Assembly: GCA_003852805.1 (NCBI GenBank)
Contig: RDDY01000342.1
Location: forward strand, 1 to 11,994
Source: Chryseobacterium sp.
Lineage (GTDB): Bacteria; Bacteroidota; Bacteroidia; Flavobacteriales; Weeksellaceae
Direction: 5' to 3'
Length of the DNA: 11,994 bases
Shown here: one piece after another, positions 7,583 to 11,994 of the stretch
How positions within the stretch are numbered: position 1 is the stretch's first letter
How the letters are laid out: the number at the start of each line of letters is the position of its first letter
The notes under the pieces: generated by a model
Seen by the model: the letters and a program-made list of their open reading frames with translations, nothing else
Database searches by the model: none
Told to the model about the DNA's origin: nothing
Made by a program: the position numbers and the translations under genes

Positions 7583-7679
7583 ATTGAAGCTTTGTATCGT
7601 AAATATATAAATATTTTATGCACAAAGCGCAAGCATAAACCAAATTATTTACAACATTTAAAAGTAAAGAAGCATAATT

Positions 7680-8693
7680 TTAATTTTCGACTTCGTAATA
7701 GAGGCGGTAGTATTTGCCTTTATCATCGGCACCTTGCTCTATCATGTTGCGGTCACCGTGCACGTAGATGTGGAAATTTTTGTCGAGCTTAATGACGCTT
7801 TTAAAAATGCGATTCTGCTTTTTGACCGCCGCATTGTTGATGGCGAAATCTTCCGAAATATTCAGTTGGTATTCCTGCTCGTAATCGGTTTTGTAATTGA
7901 GGAAACTCTCGATCACGTTTTTGTCTTCCAAAACCTCTGATGTAAATTCGTCAAAGTCAAACTGTTCTTTTTCCTTAAAAAAAGCGATGCTTTTGTTCAA
8001 CAAATCGACCTGATCCACCCGCGTGGTCTCAAACTCTTCGGGCAGCTGTTTCATGATATATTCTTTGCAAACAGCCAAGGTTTTCTCGGTGTGGAAATAA
8101 TCGTCGTCGCGCTGTTTTACATGCAGGAAATCGTCAAACCAATATTGCGCGTCGCCGTTTTTATTGTTGTCCACTACCGAGACTGCGTAACCGGTTTCCT
8201 TGTCCGTGTTGTAGATAATGCAGCCTTTGTCCAAACGGCTGATGTTGATGCCTTGGTCTCGCTCTATCTCAAAAGCTTCATTCTTCGGATAAATTTTGAG
8301 AAAAGTATCCTTATTTTCAGATTTGAAAATACCGACAGAATCGATCTTTCCTGCCTGCGTTTCCTCGCCTTCAAAATAAACCACATAAAGCTCACCGCCT
8401 TTTATGCGTGGATGTTTGCTTTGCTCGTAAAGAAACTTAGCGATGTTTTGCGACTGCTCGTGAAGCGTTGTCGGATCTTCAAAGATCTTATCGGCAAAGC
8501 TGAAAACATCATTCAGTTCCAGGTAGGAATCATGATAAAAGCGAAACTGCTCTTCCGATTTGAAGGCGCCGAGAAAATAATTGCCTAATATTTCGGATAA
8601 CTCCTCGGCGATCTCGGTAGGTTCTGCCGCCAAATGCAGCGCTTCGTTATTGGTTTTATTGCCGACTTTATGAATGGAAATTTTATTGAGCAT
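7680..8693 (-). CDS. Nucleoid-associated protein, YejK/NdpA (NA37) family
   Basis: Predicted DNA-binding nucleoid protein of 337 residues, about the length of E. coli YejK (335). Family features are the N-terminal IHKVGNKTNNE, the central GGELYVVYFEGEE and SVGIFKSENKDTFLKI blocks, and the positions around DDFLHVKQRDDDYFHTE. The C-terminal part, VIKLDKNFHIYVHGDRNMIEQG, is also typical. It is acidic overall, as in its relatives. The biochemical role in Bacteroidota is unknown; the name rests on family resemblance. The ATG at 8693 agrees with the family start. It is divergent from the Uma2 gene, with a separate promoter on each strand in the 113-bp gap. No terminator is evident in the AT-rich stretch downstream. 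Confidence 0.88.
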   Translation of the reverse strand: MLNKISIHKVGNKTNNEALHLAAEPTEIAEELSEILGNYFLGAFKSEEQFRFYHDSYLELNDVFSFADKIFEDPTTLHEQSQNIAKFLYEQSKHPRIKGGELYVVYFEGEETQAGKIDSVGIFKSENKDTFLKIYPKNEAFEIERDQGINISRLDKGCIIYNTDKETGYAVSVVDNNKNGDAQYWFDDFLHVKQRDDDYFHTEKTLAVCKEYIMKQLPEEFETTRVDQVDLLNKSIAFFKEKEQFDFDEFTSEVLEDKNVIESFLNYKTDYEQEYQLNISEDFAINNAAVKKQNRIFKSVIKLDKNFHIYVHGDRNMIEQGADDKGKYYRLYYEVEN

Positions 8694-8712
8694 GGAATGA
8701 AGTCTAAAGCTG

Positions 8713-8744
8713 CAAAGATAGTTTTATAAGTGGCAGCGGGCCAA
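8713..8744 (-). promoter_or_regulatory. Promoter of the nucleoid-associated protein gene
   Basis: On the minus strand TATCTTTG (8720-8713) matches the TAnnTTTG -7 box exactly, and TTGG (8744-8741) lies 20 bp upstream as a partial -33 element. The -7 box is 19 bp from the ATG at 8693, giving a very short leader. Confidence 0.6.
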
Positions 8745-8756
8745 TGAGCGTTTAGT

Positions 8757-8786
8757 AGCCACAGTTATAATTCGTTATCTTTGTTT
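8757..8786 (+). promoter_or_regulatory. Promoter of the Uma2 gene, copy 1 of a duplicated segment
   Basis: TATCTTTG (8776-8783) is an exact Bacteroidota -7 box on the plus strand, 23 bp before the Uma2 ATG. TTTA (8751-8754) is a partial -33 element 21 bp upstream of it. From AGCCAC onward the segment is nearly identical to 9831-9858 upstream of the toxin-antitoxin pair, differing by two substitutions and a 2-nt indel. Confidence 0.65.
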
Positions 8787-8806
8787 TCATCTTTAAATCC
8801 TCTGTC

Positions 8807-9391
8807 ATGAACAATTTTGCAGACTTAGATCCGACCAAATCCTACAGCTATGCAGATTACCTGACATGGAAATTCCAAGAAAGAATCGAGCTGATCAAAG
8901 GGCGAATATTTAAAATGAGTCCTGCGCCGCGCGTCAATCATCAGCGACTGTCCGGCAACGTGTACACGGCGCTTCACGTTTTTCTTTCAGGAAATAAATG
9001 CGAAGTTTTTTCTGCGCCTTTTGACGTGCGGCTGACACGAAGAAATGCAAGAAACGAGCAGATCAAAACAGTTGTGCAGCCGGATATCAGCGTGATATGT
9101 GATCCGTCCAAGCTTGATGAATACGGTTGTGTCGGCGCGCCCGATATTGTTGTTGAAATCCTTTCGCCCGGAAACAACACCAAGGAACTAAAAAACAAAT
9201 ACGAAGTGTACGAGGAAAACGGCGTCCGAGAATACTGGATCATCCATCCGGAGGAGAAAACATTTTTGGCGTATACACTTGATGAAAACGGCAAGTATCA
9301 ACCGTCTGCGCTCAAGACGATGGGCGACATTATCACCACTCCGATTCTTCCGGGTTTTGAACTTGACTTGGAGAGGATGTTCGATTATTGA
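8807..9391 (+). CDS. Uma2 family (DUF820) PD-(D/E)XK endonuclease-fold protein
   Basis: A 194-residue protein with the restriction-endonuclease-like fold of the Uma2/DUF820 family. It shows the entry motif RIELIKGRI (26-34, Glu28), the catalytic-site Asp93 in VVQPDISVICD, and Glu117 in GAPDIVVEILSP. These are followed by K-Y-E-V-Y-E-E-N-G-V-R-E-Y-W-I-I (131-146), with the conserved Lys131. All expected acidic and basic residues are present, so it may be an active nuclease, but the function and target of this widespread family are not established. It is often multicopy in genomes and found in accessory regions. The ATG at 8807 fits the family start and sits 23 bp after a good -7 box. No terminator is visible; repeat-bearing non-coding DNA follows. 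Confidence 0.9.
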   Translation: MNNFADLDPTKSYSYADYLTWKFQERIELIKGRIFKMSPAPRVNHQRLSGNVYTALHVFLSGNKCEVFSAPFDVRLTRRNARNEQIKTVVQPDISVICDPSKLDEYGCVGAPDIVVEILSPGNNTKELKNKYEVYEENGVREYWIIHPEEKTFLAYTLDENGKYQPSALKTMGDIITTPILPGFELDLERMFDY

Positions 9392-9431
9392 TATCGCTTT
9401 CGGTCTTACCGTAAGAAAAACGCGGGGTCTC

Positions 9432-9560
9432 AACCACAAATTCACAAAGTTTTTAACGCAAAGTGCGCAAAGGGCTTTTGGCGAAGCGTCCTCTATTAAG
9501 GAAGACAAGGGCGCTGCGCTTATAAAAGAAATACAGTGCGCATCCATCTTTGTTATCCCG
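9432..9560. repeat. CACAAAG-type intergenic repeat, copy A (diverged)
   Basis: The copy starts AACCACAAATTCACAAAG, continues through CGCAAAGTGCGCAAAGGG, and contains TTAAGGAAGACAAGGG followed by CGCTGCGCTT (9496-9521). Copy B has the same order of blocks about 155 bp to the right. The right edge is uncertain. The distal part (GTGCGCATCCATCTTTG) may be a decayed inverted end. Confidence 0.6.
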
Positions 9561-9587
9561 TAAGGATCTAAACTGTGAAGAGTTTCG

Positions 9588-9709
9588 AACCACAAAGAGC
9601 ACAAAGGTTTTTACCAAGAGCGCAAAGATTCTCTGCAAACAATTCATTTTTAAGGAACACAAAGGCGCTGCGCTTTTAGAGGTGAACTCCACTTTGTGCG
9701 CCTTGTGCT
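9588..9709. repeat. CACAAAG-type intergenic repeat, copy B, with inverted ends
   Basis: The left end reads AACCACAAAGAGCACAAAGG. The right end, CCACTTTGTGCGCCTTGTGC, is close to its inverse, so the unit of about 122 bp has imperfect terminal inverted repeats. The block at 9650-9675 matches 23 of 26 bases of 9496-9521 in copy A. No transposase and no clear target-site duplication are seen. This resembles a small non-autonomous or REP-like intergenic element. Confidence 0.6.
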
Positions 9710-9830
9710 GACTGAATGGCGGTGGCTCTGTGTCCATTGGGGTTCAAGCATTGTGGTTCAAGAAAGAACGCAACTTGCTTTTCCCGCTACGCTGTTAGCC
9801 TCTGTATTACCCTTGTTGAAATCTCGTAAG

Positions 9831-9858
9831 AGCCACGGTTAATTCATTATCTTTGTTT
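9831..9858 (+). promoter_or_regulatory. Promoter of the toxin-antitoxin pair, copy 2 of the duplicated segment
   Basis: TATCTTTG (9848-9855) is an exact -7 box, 20 bp before the antitoxin ATG at 9876. The surrounding 28 bp, from AGCCACGG on, align with 8757-8786 in front of the Uma2 gene. No TTTG at -33 is visible, so similarity between the two copies may also reflect a shared upstream element. Confidence 0.6.
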
Positions 9859-9875
9859 ACAAAACATTGACCACC

Positions 9876-10070
9876 ATGGATATAGCAGCCGAGAAAAAAG
9901 AAATCATTGCATGGATTAACAGCTTGGAGAATCCGGTAATCCTCGACAGGATCAACAAGATCCGGAAAGCTGAATTCGACTTTGAAAAGGAATGGAAACT
10001 AGGAATAAGCATTGATGAAGCGAGAAAACGGTCGGCAGCTCATATAAAAAGCTTGCCATGGAAACGGTAA
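9876..10070 (+). CDS. Putative antitoxin of a RelE/ParE-type toxin-antitoxin pair
   Basis: A small charged protein of 64 residues (MDIAAEKKEIIAWINSL...), mostly helical. It ends in GISIDEARKRSAAHIKSLPWKR, resembling short Bacteroidota antitoxins encoded just before RelE/ParE toxins. I prefer the ATG at 9876 to an in-frame TTG at 9867: it starts the family-like MDI and sits 20 bp from the -7 box. The gene overlaps the toxin start by 13 bp, so the two are likely coupled. No recognised DNA-binding domain is visible. The assignment rests on size, order and resemblance. In such modules the antitoxin usually binds the toxin and represses the shared promoter. Confidence 0.7.
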   Translation: MDIAAEKKEIIAWINSLENPVILDRINKIRKAEFDFEKEWKLGISIDEARKRSAAHIKSLPWKR

Positions 10071-10375
10071 CGATTCGCGAGGATATAATCACCTATCTGG
10101 ATGATCTGGTCGATTCACTGTTTGCGAGAAATTATTTCCATACTGAACAAGCCGCGCAAGCGTATGTCAGCAGCATTTATGATTTTATTGAGTTTCAATT
10201 AACCAGCTTCCCTCCGAAAAATACTCCACCTGAAATTAAGCAGTTAGGTCTGTATTATGTTGTCTTTCGCAAGAGTCAACGAACCAGCTGGTATATCTTT
10301 TTCGAGAAAAAAGACAACCGCTATCTGGTAACCTTTATCACCAATAACCACATGGAAATTGCGGCTTATCTCTAA
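10058..10375 (+). CDS. Putative type II toxin, RelE/ParE superfamily
   Basis: A 105-residue protein whose C-terminal half, YYVVFRKSQRTSWYIFFEKK then RYLVTFITNNH, has the beta-strand pattern of Bacteroidota RelE/ParE-superfamily toxins. The N-terminal half (TYLDDLVDSLFARNYFHTEQAAQAYVSSIYDFI) would form the two helices that precede that sheet. The length is in the usual 90-110 range. Its start lies inside the antitoxin gene, 13 bp before the antitoxin stop. Whether it acts as a ribosome-dependent mRNase (RelE-like) or a gyrase inhibitor (ParE-like) cannot be told from sequence. A hairpin terminator follows directly after the stop. Confidence 0.78.
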   Translation: METVTIREDIITYLDDLVDSLFARNYFHTEQAAQAYVSSIYDFIEFQLTSFPPKNTPPEIKQLGLYYVVFRKSQRTSWYIFFEKKDNRYLVTFITNNHMEIAAYL

Positions 10376-10383
10376 CAATAAAA

Positions 10384-10413
10384 AAATCCCCTGCAATTTC
10401 TTGCAAGGGATTT
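10384..10413. terminator. Bidirectional terminator between toxin gene and dnaK
   Basis: The arms are AAATCCCCTGCAA and TTGCAAGGGATTT, with a TTTC loop: 13 bp with one C-A mismatch. On the minus strand it is followed by a run of T (the A-run 10380-10386 on the plus strand), which makes it a good terminator for dnaK. On the plus strand the tail is TTTATTC, weaker but plausible for the toxin gene. Confidence 0.8.
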
Positions 10414-10433
10414 ATTCACGTATAAATTCAGGA

Positions 10434-11993
10434 TTACTTCACTTCTTCAAAGTCGGCATCTTGGATGTCGTCTGCACCACCGCCGGTGTTGCCGCCCGGG
10501 TTCTGGCCTGCGCCCATATCAGCACCTGCACCGCCGGCTTGCGCCTGAGCGTTGTACAGTTCCTCTGAAGCTGCTGTCCAAGCTGCGTCCAAAGCCTCGG
10601 TTTTAGACTTGATGGCATCCATATCTTTCGCCTCGTGAGCGGTTTTCAGTTCGGCTACAGCGCTTTCAATTGCAGATTTCTTATCAGCAGAAAGCTTGTC
10701 ACCGAATTCTTTCAGTTGCTTCTCGGTTTGGAAGATCAGCGAGTCGGCCTTGTTCACCAATTCTACTTCTTCTTTACGCTTGGCATCGGCCGAAGCGTTT
10801 TCCTGAGCTTCTTTCTTCATTCTTTCGATCTCGTCTTCTGAAAGACCTGAAGATGCCTGGATCTTAATCGACTGCTCTTTACCGGTGCCTTTATCCTTAG
10901 CCGAAACATTCAAAATACCGTTGGCGTCGATGTCAAAGGTTACCTCGATCTGTGGAACGCCTCTTGGTGCCGGTGGGATGTCCACCAGGTCAAAGCGGCC
11001 GATTTCTTTATTGTCGTTAAACATCGGACGTTCACCTTGTCCTACTCTGATGGTTACGGCAGGCTGGTTGTCAGCAGCTGTTGAGAAGGTTTCAGATTTC
11101 TTGGTCGGGATGGTTGTGTTAGCCTCAATCAACTTTGTAAACACAGAGCCCATCGTCTCGATACCCAGTGAAAGTGGAGTAACGTCCAGCAGGAGTACGT
11201 CTTTTACATCGCCGGTCAACACACCTCCTTGGATAGCGGCACCTACGGCAACTACCTCGTCAGGGTTAACGCCTTTTGAAGGTTTTTTACCGAAGAATTT
11301 CTCTACTTCTTCCTGAATCTTCGGGATGCGTGTAGAGCCACCCACCAGGATGACCTCGTCGATGTCCGAAGCAGAAAGTCCGGCATCCGATAGAGCTTTT
11401 TTGCAAGGCTCCATAGATCTTCTTACTAAATCTTCTGACAATTGCTCGAATTTAGCGCGAGTCAGCGTTTTTACCAAGTGCTTAGGACCGGTAGCCGTAG
11501 CCGTAATATAGGGCAGGTTGATCTCGGTTTGCGATGAAGCCGAAAGCTCAATCTTAGCTTTTTCGGCAGCCTCCTTCAGACGTTGCAACGCAATGGCATC
11601 GGTTTTCAGATCTACGCCTTCCTCGTTCTTGAATTCATCTGCCATCCAGTTGATGATTACATCGTCAAAATCGTCACCACCCAAGTGGGTGTCGCCGTTG
11701 GTTGACAATACTTCAAATACGCCGTCGCCAAGATCGAGGATCGATATATCAAAAGTACCACCGCCCAAGTCATATACCGCGATTTTTTGATCTTTGTGGT
11801 TCTTGTCAAGACCGTAGGCCAATGCTGCGGCAGTCGGTTCGTTGATGATTCTTTCTACCGTAAGACCGGCAATTTCACCCGCCTCTTTCGTAGCTTGTCT
11901 TTGGGCGTCGTTAAAGTAAGCGGGAACGGTAATTACCGCTCTGGTAACATCTTGTCCCAGATAATCTTCCGCTGTCTTCTTCATTTTCTGAAG
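10434..11993 (-). CDS. dnaK: Chaperone protein DnaK (Hsp70), lacking its 5' part at the window edge
   Basis: ATP-dependent cytosolic Hsp70 chaperone that folds client proteins with DnaJ and GrpE. About 520 residues are visible. The frame continues past the right edge: the codons before the internal ATG at 11984 read LQK, as in the normal [13 protein letters not shown]. Roughly the first 115-120 residues are therefore outside the window. Visible nucleotide-binding motifs are [25 protein letters not shown], the phosphate-2 loop [18 protein letters not shown] and the adenosine motif [11 protein letters not shown]. The interdomain linker [13 protein letters not shown] leads into the substrate-binding domain and helical lid. 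A Gly-rich tail ends in DADFEEVK, the expected EEVD-like bacterial terminus. Nothing is missing or broken. It is probably heat-inducible, but its promoter is outside the window. Confidence 0.97.
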   Translation of the reverse strand, partial: LQKMKKTAEDYLGQDVTRAVITVPAYFNDAQRQATKEAGEIAGLTVERIINEPTAAALAYGLDKNHKDQKIAVYDLGGGTFDISILDLGDGVFEVLSTNGDTHLGGDDFDDVIINWMADEFKNEEGVDLKTDAIALQRLKEAAEKAKIELSASSQTEINLPYITATATGPKHLVKTLTRAKFEQLSEDLVRRSMEPCKKALSDAGLSASDIDEVILVGGSTRIPKIQEEVEKFFGKKPSKGVNPDEVVAVGAAIQGGVLTGDVKDVLLLDVTPLSLGIETMGSVFTKLIEANTTIPTKKSETFSTAADNQPAVTIRVGQGERPMFNDNKEIGRFDLVDIPPAPRGVPQIEVTFDIDANGILNVSAKDKGTGKEQSIKIQASSGLSEDEIERMKKEAQENASADAKRKEEVELVNKADSLIFQTEKQLKEFGDKLSADKKSAIESAVAELKTAHEAKDMDAIKSKTEALDAAWTAASEELYNAQAQAGGAGADMGAGQNPGGNTGGGADDIQDADFEEVK

Positions 11994-11994
11994 A

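Larger units (their letters stand above)
9392..9866. other. 475-bp non-coding stretch with degenerate repeats
   Basis: No gene with family resemblance was found between the Uma2 stop and the toxin-antitoxin pair. The stretch holds two diverged copies of a CACAAAG-rich repeat (9432-about 9560 and 9588-9709). About 120 bp of unrecognised sequence follow, and then the promoter of the toxin-antitoxin pair at the right end. Open frames here are rich in patterns such as LCALCVKNF. These come from translating the repeat and are not likely proteins. Confidence 0.7.

Noticed and set aside
7583..7679. Possible promoter boxes for the histidine kinase (TATGCTTG and TATATTTA on the minus strand)
   Set aside because: Each has one mismatch to TAnnTTTG and poor -33 spacing in a very AT-rich stretch where such matches arise easily.
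8713..8786. The divergent gap considered as a possible riboswitch or attachment site
   Set aside because: It is explained by two facing promoters. No conserved aptamer-like structure, tRNA end or integrase gene is present.
9403..9421. Short inverted repeat TCTTAC/GTAAGA after the Uma2 gene, considered as a terminator
   Set aside because: The stem would be very short with almost no loop, and it is followed by A residues, not T residues, on the coding strand.
9279..9563. A plus-strand open frame bridging the Uma2 3' end and repeat copy A
   Set aside because: It overlaps the well-supported Uma2 frame and its second half only reflects the repeat; no start signal is visible.
9453..9737. A 94-codon minus-strand open frame with Cys/Leu-rich segments, and a similar one at 9188-9604
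   Set aside because: Both are produced by the CACAAAG repeat read in translation (patterns such as LCALCVKNF). They lack promoters and family resemblance, and one also lies antisense over the Uma2 gene.

Overview
The window looks like chromosomal core DNA of a Bacteroidota member, probably in or near the Chitinophagaceae/Sphingobacteriales. Three things suggest this. First, five intergenic sites match the Bacteroidota -7 promoter box TAnnTTTG. Second, the protein families have a Bacteroidota flavour: SMUG2/DUF4918 glycosylase, LDH-like malate dehydrogenase, and a Bacteroidota-type RelE/ParE pair. Third, Shine-Dalgarno sequences are weak or absent. The species cannot be fixed from this sequence alone.

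Layout, left to right. A truncated HdeD/DUF308 membrane protein (+) converges on malate dehydrogenase (-), with a perfect-palindrome terminator between them. A four-gene minus-strand cluster follows. In transcription order it is nei-like glycosylase/AP lyase, SMUG2-like uracil-DNA glycosylase, NhaP2-type K+/H+ antiporter and tandem universal stress protein. Two of the three junctions overlap. The cluster therefore joins base-excision repair to ion homeostasis and stress response. Next, still on the minus strand, is a large phytochrome-like histidine kinase whose bilin-binding residues appear to be lost, and then a YejK/NdpA nucleoid-associated protein.

From about 8.7 to 10.4 kb the window has an accessory character. 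It holds a Uma2-family nuclease (+), 475 bp of non-coding DNA with two diverged copies of a CACAAAG-rich repeat, and a small toxin-antitoxin pair (+). Uma2 and the toxin-antitoxin pair are each preceded by nearly the same ~30-bp promoter segment. A second hairpin separates the toxin from dnaK (-), whose N-terminal part lies beyond the right edge.

No tRNA, rRNA, CRISPR array, insertion sequence or integrase was seen. I did not find a clear new multi-gene defence or biosynthetic system. The best leads are the chromophore-pocket-deficient phytochrome kinase, the repair/antiporter/Usp operon, and the repeats with the duplicated promoter segment in the accessory region.
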